DNA of 64,000 bases from JASSUD01 sp031963445 (GTDB lineage: Bacteria; Pseudomonadota; Gammaproteobacteria; Burkholderiales; Burkholderiaceae), in the NCBI GenBank assembly GCA_031963445.1, contig JASSUH010000001.1, forward strand, positions 1,736,001 to 1,800,000, written 5' to 3'. Below, one piece after another: positions 1-8,902 of the stretch (position 1 is its first letter; each line of letters opens with the position of its first letter). A program made the position numbers and the translations under genes. The notes under the pieces were generated by a model. The model did no database searches. It saw only the letters and a program-made list of their open reading frames with translations, and was not told the DNA's origin.

Positions 1-1176
1 CTGCTGCGAGTAAACGGCTAGTACTTTGCGGTAGAGCTGGGGATACGGCAGATGATCGATATCTGTACCTGGTATTACAGCAGCCGTTGCATTGGCCATG
101 TTACTGGCTTGTACATTCGCTTGAGCAAAGGTTTGATACCACGTCCCCATCATAATCCAGCCATCTCGCTTAAGATTCGATTCAATCAAATTGGCTAGAC
201 CTTTGAGGGTGCTTGAAGCACTTTGCAATGCTTGCTGAATTATCGCTTCATACTGATATGCGGCTTGCTGGACGATGGATAGTGCATCCGGTGGTGCCAA
301 TTGACGACTGATCGCCAACACATATTGCCTAGCTTGTGCCGCTAAAGCAGATTGCATCATCGCTAAAGCATTTTGATGTGCACTAAATAACTGCGTATCA
401 AGTGCGTGCGCTGCGATGTTATGCTCAATTAAAGCTAGCTGTGATTCAGCCATATTGAGGGTAGCCCCACCGCAGGACAAGCCACGATGATTGATGAGGA
501 TAATTTTATTGCGCTCAGTCACCGCACTAAATCGTTCCGCAGCATCGACTGATACCCCACTTTCACTCGGCATATTAGCCAGTGCAGCATTCGCCGCTTC
601 AGCACATAAATTCGCTTCAAAAAGCGACTTGGCTAATGTTGTCGCTTGAGGAGACACAGGCATTGCCACCATTGAGCCGCCGCTTTTGAGTACCGTAATA
701 GCCGCATCGAGCGTGAGATTGGCAATACCAATCCCCATGAGCGTTCCCCACAGCATCAAGATCTGCGCACCACAATATCCGCCAAAAATAGGAACTAACG
801 CAGTAAAACCGGCACCCATGCGCACAACAAACCACGGAGAGGATTTACGTTCACCTAAAAATTCTCCACTTTGTGCAGTCGCAATCATCGCAGCCACAAA
901 GTGATAGAGCGCCCACACAACGCCAACAGCCAGCATACAGGACACAAGCACCATAAACATGTGCGCGACCATGCCACCACCTGCACCGATTCCTGCTAAT
1001 GGATTACGCACAACCGGCCCAAATACCAATTCCAGCAACGCCATCGACTTGTCACCACTAAGATTTGCCGCACGTTCGATCTCACCTAAAGAAACCGATT
1101 GTTGGGCCAGTACCGTACTCGCACTCATCAACAATCCGACACTGACGATTTTGACTAGGCTCATGCGGCAACTCAT
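1..1176 (-). CDS. traY: DotA/TraY-like T4BSS inner-membrane protein (N-terminal part, cut by window edge)
   Basis: This frame stays open from the start codon to the left edge, giving 392 codons without a stop. The N-terminus has a signal-peptide-like segment (SLVKIVSVGLLMSASTVLA), then a PLAGIGAGGG stretch and a strong membrane segment near residues 70-90, the arrangement of DotA/TraY proteins. DotA/TraY is a large polytopic inner-membrane component of type IVB secretion and conjugation systems. GGAGG at 1181-1185 precedes two in-frame ATGs (1179 and 1176); 1176 has the better spacing. It follows traX in the tra operon, the same order as in R64/IncI. The C-terminus lies outside the window. 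The family call rests on gene order and topology more than on a diagnostic motif. Confidence 0.75.
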   Translation of the reverse strand, partial: MSCRMSLVKIVSVGLLMSASTVLAQQSVSLGEIERAANLSGDKSMALLELVFGPVVRNPLAGIGAGGGMVAHMFMVLVSCMLAVGVVWALYHFVAAMIATAQSGEFLGERKSSPWFVVRMGAGFTALVPIFGGYCGAQILMLWGTLMGIGIANLTLDAAITVLKSGGSMVAMPVSPQATTLAKSLFEANLCAEAANAALANMPSESGVSVDAAERFSAVTERNKIILINHRGLSCGGATLNMAESQLALIEHNIAAHALDTQLFSAHQNALAMMQSALAAQARQYVLAISRQLAPPDALSIVQQAAYQYEAIIQQALQSASSTLKGLANLIESNLKRDGWIMMGTWYQTFAQANVQASNMANATAAVIPGTDIDHLPYPQLYRKVLAVYSQQ

Positions 1177-1192
1177 CATTCCTCCCACGCAC

Positions 1193-1714
1193 TTAATCAA
1201 AAAGGCGATGACTCAGCAAATACCACCCTACATTTGGCCTTGCTAAAAATTCACGCAAACTGGCCATAGGGCAATCTGGCCTCAGCCGCCCTCTTTCTAT
1301 TTGCCAAGTGCGGTGCGCATATTTAATCAATGCTAAAGCACAATACAACAGGGCTAGTAAGCTCATGCAGGCAGGAAAGAAACGTCCCCCTAATACGCTA
1401 CCGATCAAACTACACAACGCAAAAAAAGCACTGATAAGCGCTATCCGCTTTCTTTTCAAAGATAAACGTTCAATTTCATCTAACGGTAGTGCATCAGCAG
1501 AACGGCAAGCCAGGGCTTCGCTAAAGGTGAGAATGCGCTCAGGATTCTCTTGATCGCGATGACTCATCCATTGATGACGTAATAGCGGGACACCTGAGTA
1601 CATCGTTCTTCTCATCGATAAGAGCAGCACAAAGAGCGGATAAAAAGGAATCAGATAGCGTGCCATCTGCCTAATGGGCGGTTTAATACGAGAAGGTTGA
1701 AAAGCCTGTTTCAT
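1193..1714 (-). CDS. traX: TraX-like membrane protein of the tra operon
   Basis: This 173-residue protein has one membrane segment near the N-terminus (YLIPFYPLFVLLLSM) and a second hydrophobic block around residues 95-130. The start at 1714 has a GAGG six bases upstream. It sits between traU/dotO and traY/dotA, the position of traX in IncI plasmids. Its biochemical role is not known; by position it is an inner-membrane accessory of the IVB transfer apparatus. The name is inferred from synteny and topology. The stop is 14 bases upstream of the traY start region, so the genes are probably cotranscribed. Confidence 0.6.
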   Translation of the reverse strand: MKQAFQPSRIKPPIRQMARYLIPFYPLFVLLLSMRRTMYSGVPLLRHQWMSHRDQENPERILTFSEALACRSADALPLDEIERLSLKRKRIALISAFFALCSLIGSVLGGRFFPACMSLLALLYCALALIKYAHRTWQIERGRLRPDCPMASLREFLARPNVGWYLLSHRLFD

Positions 1715-1730
1715 GCTCTGCCTCGCTCAA

Positions 1731-4700
1731 TTAGGCTGTACATCCTCGATCAACTTCGCGGTGATATTGGCTGATAAGTTCATGTGCGACCGTATCTAAG
1801 ATGCTTTCTTCATCTTGCGCACGTTGCTCAGCCTGTCTGGCTTCTAGATAGGGAACCGCTGTCCCACTTGGGAAAATTTGGGCAAGAATCTGACGAGCCT
1901 TGGAGGGTGGCAGGACTTGATAGAGACGGCGGCGTAACCCGACATCTTTGGCTGTGGTTGAGAACGCCCACAATTCAATCGCTCCTGGCGCGTTGTGTAA
2001 GACTTGCGTGACCGTGCCTAACTTCGTTTGATGCCAGACTAAAAATTGCCCTGCCCCGCGCACCTCTTGCTGCAACGCACGCAGTGCCGAATCAGAGAAA
2101 CCAAAAAGCGCTTGCGCTTGAGTGCGCGACCGTTCAGTGCCTGCATTCATGATGTAGACCGAAAACGCCGATTCTGTAATCGCTTCCCCATCGCTCTCAA
2201 AATCCTCCATAAACTGCGAAGCCAGCGAAATACGAATGCCATGCTTACGCCCTTCTCGCCGATCTAAAGCAAGCAATCGTCGAAATGAAGGTTTGCCGCC
2301 TGTGCGGTGTAGTTCATCGACACAAAGCGCCTTCATTTCATCTTTGATTTCTTCGTAACGGGCTTGATGGGCTGCATGGTATAAAGGGGGAGCCAAGCGA
2401 GAGATATCTTCAGGCAGATAATATTGGCGTGCTGCGATTTGGCGCGCAAAGATATACATCATCTCAGCACGCCGCTCACCCTCCTGCCCTGCCCCACCCG
2501 TGACTTCTTCTAGATCTAGGGCGAGTACACGTGTTTGATCGCTTAATTCAAACTGCGTGGGTTGCGCAATAATCGGAAAGTCGCGCAATGCGCTAGTGAG
2601 CACCATCCGCATCGCATCCAACAGTGTCATCCCGGTTTCGGTCATCGCACGCGAAGTTTCAGACGGCTCAAACACAGAACGTATCGATTCTGAGCCTAGC
2701 TGCTCGATTAAATCCGCTAATACCGGGACAGCCCAGCACTGAGCACGGCGGGCCTCACGCGTTTTTTCTGCTTGTGTGAGCGCATCAGTCACGTCCCACC
2801 ACGACGTGCTTTCATCATGCTCAAAATGAATCGAAGTTAAAGCTTCATCGACACCCTCATCTAGCGTCGCTTCGTAGCGCTTTTGCGTGCCACGTGTGGC
2901 GTATTTTTCATATACCTCGTCAATCAACATACCCGCCAATTCTGGCGCATTTGGAAAAGGTGCTGTTTTACCCACCGGGGTGGCAAGTGCTGTGAGTAAC
3001 GCAATTAAAAATTCACGATCAAAAGCCGTCGGCCCTCGGCAGCCTGGCAACGTATCGAAAGGGTTGATCGCAAAGCATGACTCATTGCGCAGACGTATCG
3101 TGATGACTTCATGTTGTCGTTCAGCAGGCAATGCACTACGTAACAAATCGATCAAGCCACTTGAACTCACCCCTACATCCAGTATCGTGATTAACGGTAG
3201 CCGTTTCAGGCCAGGAGACAGGATCGCACCGAGGTTTAAAGTATTCAGAAAAACCGACTTACCTGACCCCATGATGGCCCAAATAAGATCAACCCATGCC
3301 GTTTGCAGTGATGAATTAGGCTGAAACGGATAGACCTTGCCATCGAGTGTACGCAGCATGATGGAGCCTCCTTTAAACCAAGGAGAAGCAGCGCGTTGAA
3401 TCGGTAATAAGCGGACGATATCGGTTAAAGGCGGCATCAACTTAGGCGCAATTGACTGGTCAGTAAAACCAGGAATCGTCGAAGCTAATCCTGCGATGGG
3501 GTCGCCTGTATCCGTACTGATTTGGGTTACCCCCCATCCTTGCAGCGCACGCACTAATGACGAAAGGCGAGCTTGGCAGGTTTTTTTATCTGGCCCCCAA
3601 GTCGATGCGGTAATACGCACCGAAACAATACACTCACCGGCTCGTTGGGCTTTTTCAATTAAATCAAAGGATTGTTTAATCGAGCGATTAGTGTGTCCTA
3701 TGAATCCAATCAAACTCGCGGCCAAGCGTTTAAATTTGTTGGCGTCCAGCCCACCTGGCTCCAGTGAAAATTTAATACGCCACGGTAGATCACGCCCAAC
3801 GCGGTTAAAGAGCAACATAAAGTCGTGGATTTCTTGGGGACCAAGTTCCATATACGCGCAAGCGTGATATTCCCCATTGATACAGATGAACTCGCCATCC
3901 GTTTCCACTCGCCCTGAGCACATTTGCATCGATAACTTAGGCAAATAGAGATCTGATACGGTATGGCTCGATGTGTGGCGTGGGGTATAACTGTCCCCTG
4001 GTAATACAGGCCGCCATCGATTATCGGTACGACGGCGATCATAAGAAAAACGTATCGCACGCGCTGCTTCATGCGTTGATAAGCGTTCAACATGCAGAGT
4101 CGCGCGCTTAAAATCTTGCTCTAACGCCTCGACAAAGGTTTGATGAATATGGTGCAAGCCTTTAATGATGGCTGTCACCGATTGCGCATTGGGCATCGGT
4201 GGCACCTGATGCGCTTTGATACGTTGCTTATGCGTGGCTAATTCACGTTTAAGTCCTTCCTCTCCCAATACGGATAGGTGGGTAGTCAGCAAGACATAAC
4301 ATGACTCGTGTGCACAAAGTGAGGCTATCCGTTCACATCGATCATCCAGCATATCTTGCAGATCAAGGCCAATACGCTCGCAAGTTTGATACGCAGGCGT
4401 CATTAACTGCCGCACTTTATCTCGCACTAAATCAGGGTCCCGCTCAAACGACACTTCAAGCGCATGACCCGCTTGTTGAAAATAAGCGGCTAAGGCGCGT
4501 CTCAATTCACTCGTAATGCGCTCAAATTCAGCCTCCCCCACCACCTCCATCGAACCAGTTAACTCAAACATCGTGAGCATCGCGCACTGGCGAGTAATTA
4601 AAATCGTCGGGTGAGCACCTTTGGGATCCATTGCTGCGCGTTGTTTTGCATCAGACGTACTTGTATCCAGGCCAAGCGCTGTTTCAAGTTGGCAATAAGA

Positions 4701-4784
4701 AGGTAAATCCGCGCCCAAGCCGTGGCTTGCTATCCACGCGACAATCGCTTCGGTGTTTTCTAGAAGTTGGCCCATTAATGTCAT
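1731..4784 (-). CDS. traU: TraU/DotO/IcmB-type T4BSS ATPase
   Basis: A 1017-residue protein close to the roughly 1010 residues of IncI TraU and Legionella DotO (IcmB). The Walker A motif is GSGKS in the context LIWAIMGSGKSVF near the middle, and a Walker B-like LCVDE follows about 330 residues later. These VirB4-class ATPases dock at the cytoplasmic base of the type IVB secretion channel and power assembly or substrate transfer. Its start overlaps the stop of the upstream small gene (ATGA), which indicates translational coupling. The family call is firm; the substrate (DNA or protein) cannot be read from the sequence. Confidence 0.9.
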   Translation of the reverse strand: MTLMGQLLENTEAIVAWIASHGLGADLPSYCQLETALGLDTSTSDAKQRAAMDPKGAHPTILITRQCAMLTMFELTGSMEVVGEAEFERITSELRRALAAYFQQAGHALEVSFERDPDLVRDKVRQLMTPAYQTCERIGLDLQDMLDDRCERIASLCAHESCYVLLTTHLSVLGEEGLKRELATHKQRIKAHQVPPMPNAQSVTAIIKGLHHIHQTFVEALEQDFKRATLHVERLSTHEAARAIRFSYDRRRTDNRWRPVLPGDSYTPRHTSSHTVSDLYLPKLSMQMCSGRVETDGEFICINGEYHACAYMELGPQEIHDFMLLFNRVGRDLPWRIKFSLEPGGLDANKFKRLAASLIGFIGHTNRSIKQSFDLIEKAQRAGECIVSVRITASTWGPDKKTCQARLSSLVRALQGWGVTQISTDTGDPIAGLASTIPGFTDQSIAPKLMPPLTDIVRLLPIQRAASPWFKGGSIMLRTLDGKVYPFQPNSSLQTAWVDLIWAIMGSGKSVFLNTLNLGAILSPGLKRLPLITILDVGVSSSGLIDLLRSALPAERQHEVITIRLRNESCFAINPFDTLPGCRGPTAFDREFLIALLTALATPVGKTAPFPNAPELAGMLIDEVYEKYATRGTQKRYEATLDEGVDEALTSIHFEHDESTSWWDVTDALTQAEKTREARRAQCWAVPVLADLIEQLGSESIRSVFEPSETSRAMTETGMTLLDAMRMVLTSALRDFPIIAQPTQFELSDQTRVLALDLEEVTGGAGQEGERRAEMMYIFARQIAARQYYLPEDISRLAPPLYHAAHQARYEEIKDEMKALCVDELHRTGGKPSFRRLLALDRREGRKHGIRISLASQFMEDFESDGEAITESAFSVYIMNAGTERSRTQAQALFGFSDSALRALQQEVRGAGQFLVWHQTKLGTVTQVLHNAPGAIELWAFSTTAKDVGLRRRLYQVLPPSKARQILAQIFPSGTAVPYLEARQAEQRAQDEESILDTVAHELISQYHREVDRGCTA

Positions 4785-5041
4785 GATGATTTGCGGCGCA
4801 GCATTTCAGCGCGTAGTGACGAAATAGCTTCAATATTATTGAGTGCTTGAGCAATCCAAGGGTCGCAACTTGCGGCCTGACTGATAATTTGCGTCACCCA
4901 TAGCACTCGTTCAAAAGACGCAAGCGTGGCTATCTGATCTAGCATCAACATATCGCCTGAACGAATCGCCGCCGCTTCTATCACTTCGACAATGCACTCA
5001 AGATCAAGTATTCCGTTATTCGTAGGCACCATCAAAATCAT
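4781..5041 (-). CDS. small hypothetical protein coupled to traU
   Basis: This 86-residue acidic, leucine-rich protein has no family I recognise. It overlaps the gene upstream (stop at 5016) and the traU start downstream by four bases, so it is embedded in a tightly coupled operon. Two starts are possible. ATG at 5041 is the longest, but AAGAGG stands nine bases before an in-frame ATG at 5032, giving 83 residues. Its place directly before traU suggests an accessory or chaperone role for the ATPase; this is inference only. Confidence 0.6.
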   Translation of the reverse strand: MILMVPTNNGILDLECIVEVIEAAAIRSGDMLMLDQIATLASFERVLWVTQIISQAASCDPWIAQALNNIEAISSLRAEMLRRKSS

Positions 5042-6296
5042 CCTCTTGAATAACCCGACTAAAATCGGGGCAGACGATATGGTTCTCTATCGCAAATTCC
5101 AAGGCTTGCAAAAGTTCCGTGCGCAATATCCGAACTCGCACCGCCCCGGTTGAGTAGCCAGTGACCGTAAAACCTTGGTCCAGCGCTCTTTTAGCCAATG
5201 AAAAGCACCATGCTCGATCTGCTGCGCGCAACCAGACGGCGCGCGGGGTGAGGGACTTCTTTTTTGTCCATTTGTGATATTCATCGCTGGCCAATGCCAT
5301 CCAGTGATTTTCTGCCAACAATCCTGCCGAATAAGACAGTCCCATAAAAGGGTCATCCGTGAGCGCGCGCGGTAGACGTATGGGTTCAGGCAACGCTTTA
5401 TATTCAGCCGCCTGAAACCAAGCCTGGATATCAATAGGGGCAAAGTGCGATAGCCAAATCAATTCAGGATGCGATATCCATTCACGCAGCACCATACGAG
5501 ACGCAACCTTGTGACCAAACGCACAAAGAGCTGCATAATCGGCATCGGCCTGCGTCATATCGATCACGACCTGCGCCAGAATCGGCGCTTCATGATTCAA
5601 ACATAGGCTTAGGCGTTCTTTCTGGCTGGAGGGTAATTTTGCTTTGGGGACATACTCCCAAGCGTCATCAGGAGTCGGACACGCCAAGACATTTTTTGCG
5701 TGGGCTAGGCGATTAAGACGTAAGGTTAAAAAAACCGTGTTGGGCAAAAAATCCGCTCGCGCAATGGCTGAATCCGTCTGATAGGCAGATTGCAACGCAC
5801 GAGTCAAAGCAGGATGGTTGGGATAACACGCTTTAGGAAATCGAGATTTAATGCAGGCGTAGAGCGAATCCGCATCGCCTAATTCACCCGGTTTCCATTC
5901 GTAGCTTTGGGCAGCTAATTGAAAGACGCGCGTGGCGATCTCTGATATTTTTTGTGCAGCCGATTGAGCAAATGCTCCTGCTATTTCATAGCCTAGATCG
6001 TGGCAAATTTGGTTAATCTGCGTACGAAAGAACGTTAGCGAGCGTAGGTTATGAACATGGCGATGACCGAGCGTAATAAATTGACCAAATTCGCCATTCG
6101 TAATCCAGATCACGTTATTGGCTAGATCACTATGGTGCCTTACATAAATGGCCTTAGCACCATTCACAGACGCCCACCCTGCTGCACATTCTTTGGGATT
6201 ATCAAACAGCATGATGCCAATATCAGGGCAGGCAGACAAAGCCGTCTGCGAAGTAGGCGCGTCTAGCGTAATGTCAGATGCCGCAGATGCGCTCAT
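5016..6296 (-). CDS. hypothetical 426-residue protein of the tra operon
   Basis: This soluble-looking 426-residue protein has no signal peptide or clear membrane segment and no catalytic motif I can identify. GGAG lies eight bases before the ATG at 6296, and the start overlaps the end of the IcmJ-like gene. It lies between icmJ/traT-like and traU/dotO genes, which are adjacent in the R64 and Legionella layouts I know, so it may be a lineage-specific insertion of an apparatus-associated protein. The long overlaps on both sides argue for co-expression with the transfer genes. Function unknown. Confidence 0.75.
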   Translation of the reverse strand: MSASAASDITLDAPTSQTALSACPDIGIMLFDNPKECAAGWASVNGAKAIYVRHHSDLANNVIWITNGEFGQFITLGHRHVHNLRSLTFFRTQINQICHDLGYEIAGAFAQSAAQKISEIATRVFQLAAQSYEWKPGELGDADSLYACIKSRFPKACYPNHPALTRALQSAYQTDSAIARADFLPNTVFLTLRLNRLAHAKNVLACPTPDDAWEYVPKAKLPSSQKERLSLCLNHEAPILAQVVIDMTQADADYAALCAFGHKVASRMVLREWISHPELIWLSHFAPIDIQAWFQAAEYKALPEPIRLPRALTDDPFMGLSYSAGLLAENHWMALASDEYHKWTKKKSLTPRAVWLRAADRAWCFSLAKRALDQGFTVTGYSTGAVRVRILRTELLQALEFAIENHIVCPDFSRVIQEDDFDGAYE

Positions 6297-6957
6297 AGAT
6301 ATGACTCCATGTGCTTATAGGTAGCGATGAATAGCTCTCCTCTACCCAACGGCGTATATAAGTAGCAAAGCGAATGGGCTTATAGAGCAGGGCCATATCA
6401 GTGAATACCCGCTCTCGTTTATGCCACTCTTCTTCAGGTAGATTGAGTAATGCGTTAGCTAAATCAGAGGGATGCGCACTCCCCCATTGCTCTTTAATCA
6501 GTTCCGCACGACTGGCAAGATGTTGTAACAGCGCATTTGCCTGTCTTTTCTCTTCTTCTGAGCCTATTTCCAATACCACGGCAATGGTTCGCTGAAGATG
6601 ATTGAATTCAGCTGGAGGGATGCCTTCTACATGAATCAATACCCCATGTTGTTGACTGCCCACCTGGCCGATATGCTGCGTGCCATGACAAAGTGGGTCA
6701 GCGATGGCTAAGTTCTCTTCACGGTTATCAGCATGGTTATCGTTGCAATGGTGAACTTCTGTGTAGGTTGAGCGAAAGCCGCAGAAAACACACTGATGAT
6801 GGCCTTTGGCTAAAATGCTGGGTCGCTTAGCTTGATATTGCGCGTTAGCCGACTCCATTGCCGCGTCGTCTTGTCGCCAAATTTTGCGCTTCACAGAAAA
6901 AACCATCGCTCGATACTGACGCGAAATAAAATTTCCCCCTACTTGAGAATCGGGCAT
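6274..6957 (-). CDS. traT: TraT/IcmJ (DotN)-like zinc-binding T4BSS protein
   Basis: This 227-residue protein contains an HNH-like zinc fold: CVFCG, then VHHCND about 12 residues later, and PLCHGTQH after it. DotN/IcmJ proteins of type IVB systems have this HNH-derived zinc scaffold and in Legionella belong to the coupling complex. Its position before traU/dotO matches the icmJ-icmB order. AAGGAGG five bases before the ATG at 6957 decides the start over a TTG three bases upstream. The fold also occurs in real HNH nucleases, so an enzymatic role is not excluded, but the synteny favours IcmJ. Confidence 0.8.
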   Translation of the reverse strand: MPDSQVGGNFISRQYRAMVFSVKRKIWRQDDAAMESANAQYQAKRPSILAKGHHQCVFCGFRSTYTEVHHCNDNHADNREENLAIADPLCHGTQHIGQVGSQQHGVLIHVEGIPPAEFNHLQRTIAVVLEIGSEEEKRQANALLQHLASRAELIKEQWGSAHPSDLANALLNLPEEEWHKRERVFTDMALLYKPIRFATYIRRWVEESYSSLPISTWSHIYERICGI

Positions 6958-7006
6958 CAATACCTCCTTCTTAATGGGTGCCTACACAATCATTAATAGC
7001 GTTTCA

Positions 7007-7543
7007 CTAGAATAAACCGCCGGGCAATCTGTCCATCTGTCCAGCGCTGCCACCTAATGATTCTGCTGCGTTATTCATGATGTAGCCGACCATCCCCAAT
7101 GCCGGGCCGCCTAAGCCGTATCCAAAAATCGAGCCAGTCGTCACTTGTTGATCGCCTTTCGATTTTTTAATGCCATTAGACACACCAACGGCCGTTGAAA
7201 AAATTCCACCGCCGTAACACCCATAAATCAACGCTTCAAACCAATAAGCCATATCATTTTTTAGGCTTTGCATCATCGTGCCAATGGAAGCATGGGCTGT
7301 AGTGGGAAAGAGGATGGCGACGCCTATCACAAGCAGTAGCATCACGATAAACTGCCTATTCGATAGTCGCTGAGATACAGACACTAAGACGATTAGCGCA
7401 CTGACTAAAAGCACAAGCTCGCTAAGCATGATTGGATTTGTTAGAGATAATCGAACAGCCAAACACGTAATCACTCCCGTCAGAACAAGTAACGGAACAT
7501 GCGTCATCAGGAACACCTGCGGACGTATCAAAGGTTTCAACAT
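7007..7543 (-). CDS. traR: TraR/IcmD (DotP)-like small membrane protein
   Basis: A 178-residue hydrophobic protein with three N-terminal membrane segments, an Ala-Ser-rich site after FPTTAHA, and a glycine-rich C-terminal half (IFGYGLGGPALGMVGYIM) of the IcmD/TraR type. These short proteins sit in the inner membrane next to TraQ/IcmC, and their C-terminal halves resemble each other. The gene follows traQ with a 20-base gap, as in IncI plasmids. The N-terminal extension is longer than a minimal IcmD, so the start could lie further in. Assignment rests on order plus the glycine-rich end. Confidence 0.7.
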   Translation of the reverse strand: MLKPLIRPQVFLMTHVPLLVLTGVITCLAVRLSLTNPIMLSELVLLVSALIVLVSVSQRLSNRQFIVMLLLVIGVAILFPTTAHASIGTMMQSLKNDMAYWFEALIYGCYGGGIFSTAVGVSNGIKKSKGDQQVTTGSIFGYGLGGPALGMVGYIMNNAAESLGGSAGQMDRLPGGLF

Positions 7544-7563
7544 CAGACGACTCCCATCAATGG

Positions 7564-8085
7564 TTAAAAAACTAAGCCCGTCGTTTCTCTAAAAGCATCG
7601 AGTGTGGTCGAGATATTGATCATGGCGGCTCCGCCTAGAATGTGCATGGACCCTTTCCAAGCGTAATCTTCGTGTCCTTGCATGCCGCTTGCTGCTTTAC
7701 GCAGCAACGTCCAACCCTTTAAGCCATACCACCAACCAAATGTCGAAATAATCGTGAGTACCGCGTTAATCGCAGGCTTAAATGCCCCCGCTTTATCAGC
7801 ACCGGTGTAGGACACCATCCCGTAGGTGGTACTCATTTCTCCGGTCATTGACTCCCAAACATGGCCCATTGCGCCACCAAAGTGAAGCATCAGGGCGCCA
7901 ATAAAAAAGGAGGTAAAAATCTTGCTACCAGAGATATCTGCACCTGGTGAAGCGGATTTTTTCATCGCATCTGTCAGTGCGCCTGCGCAATACCAAATAC
8001 CGATGCCCACAGCAACCACTTGTACCAAGGCTTGCGCTGCGAGAATATCGCGCGCCATACTCACAATAATGGTTGTGATATCCAT
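7564..8085 (-). CDS. traQ: TraQ/IcmC (DotE)-like inner-membrane protein
   Basis: 173 residues with membrane segments near residues 18-38 (LVQVVAVGIGIWYCAGALTD), 55-75 and 105-125, and a C-terminal MHILGGAAMINIST stretch. This last motif recurs in IcmC/DotE/DotV and TraQ proteins. The start at 8085 overlaps the traP stop (TAATG). By family it is a structural inner-membrane component of the IVB complex. It lies between the DotF-like and IcmD-like genes, the traP-traQ-traR order of R64. Confidence 0.75.
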   Translation of the reverse strand: MDITTIIVSMARDILAAQALVQVVAVGIGIWYCAGALTDAMKKSASPGADISGSKIFTSFFIGALMLHFGGAMGHVWESMTGEMSTTYGMVSYTGADKAGAFKPAINAVLTIISTFGWWYGLKGWTLLRKAASGMQGHEDYAWKGSMHILGGAAMINISTTLDAFRETTGLVF

Positions 8086-8894
8086 TACTGAATCACGCCT
8101 GCTGTGGTGGTGATCGTGTAATGATTCGCATCAATCTTGAGCACTTTAGCCTCCCCCAATGTGTCCCCTACTCGCACAATAGTCTGCCTACCTGTGGCTT
8201 CGTCCTCGACCCAACCTTGGCCGGGTACGATTTGTTTAATATGAAATCCCTGTTGCATGAGAGGTCGTGGTGACGCTTTAACAGGTACAGCAGAAAAACG
8301 GGGAGCGAGCTGCGTGCGTAATGCAGCGATCTCTTTTTTTAGCTGACCGATTTGGATGTTTTGCGCATCTATGGCTTGCTGAACAAGTGCTATTGATTCA
8401 ACGTCTTGATGTCTACTCGCTGCATCTGAATGCCTCGTGCTTGAATTCGTAGTAACCGATGCCGATGAAGGAGGCTCAGTGAGTGAAGCTGGCTCTGCTA
8501 ACGACGTGGTGCTAGTAGGTTTGACTGATGCGGGAATGTTTTGACTTAATACTTCATTAGAAACTGGTGGTATCGATGTATAAGGTGCGGGTGTCTGCGC
8601 GGCCATCATGCCGTTACTTTGATCGAATGAAGAGCGGTTTGTTGATCGATAAATAGCCTGCGTTGAACGCGATGAACCAAACAATTTGACATAGCCGACA
8701 CTGCCTGCGAACAATAAAACGATGACGCCAATTAGCACAAGCCAGAAAGGAATAGAGCGTTTTTGAGCCGTGCTTTCTACTGCTGGCGCGGGTTGAAAAC
8801 CCATGTCTTGATCGTTTATTGGCTGATTTAAATCAGATGCCCCCCCTTCCCTTGAAGGGTCATGAAGATGTGTGGCGAAGTGATCTTGGCTCAT
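8085..8894 (-). CDS. traP: TraP/DotF (IcmG)-like bitopic inner-membrane protein
   Basis: A 269-residue protein with a cytoplasmic N-terminus of about 50 residues, one membrane helix (FWLVLIGVIVLLFAGSVGYV), a long Ser/Thr/Pro-rich periplasmic linker, a short coiled coil (around IDAQNIQIGQLKKEIAALR) and a compact C-terminal domain beginning GQGWVEDE. This architecture and its place between traO and traQ match TraP/DotF. DotF links the inner-membrane part to the envelope-spanning core. The linker is low complexity and likely variable. Confidence 0.75.
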   Translation of the reverse strand: MSQDHFATHLHDPSREGGASDLNQPINDQDMGFQPAPAVESTAQKRSIPFWLVLIGVIVLLFAGSVGYVKLFGSSRSTQAIYRSTNRSSFDQSNGMMAAQTPAPYTSIPPVSNEVLSQNIPASVKPTSTTSLAEPASLTEPPSSASVTTNSSTRHSDAASRHQDVESIALVQQAIDAQNIQIGQLKKEIAALRTQLAPRFSAVPVKASPRPLMQQGFHIKQIVPGQGWVEDEATGRQTIVRVGDTLGEAKVLKIDANHYTITTTAGVIQ

Positions 8895-8902
8895 AGCAAT
8901 GA

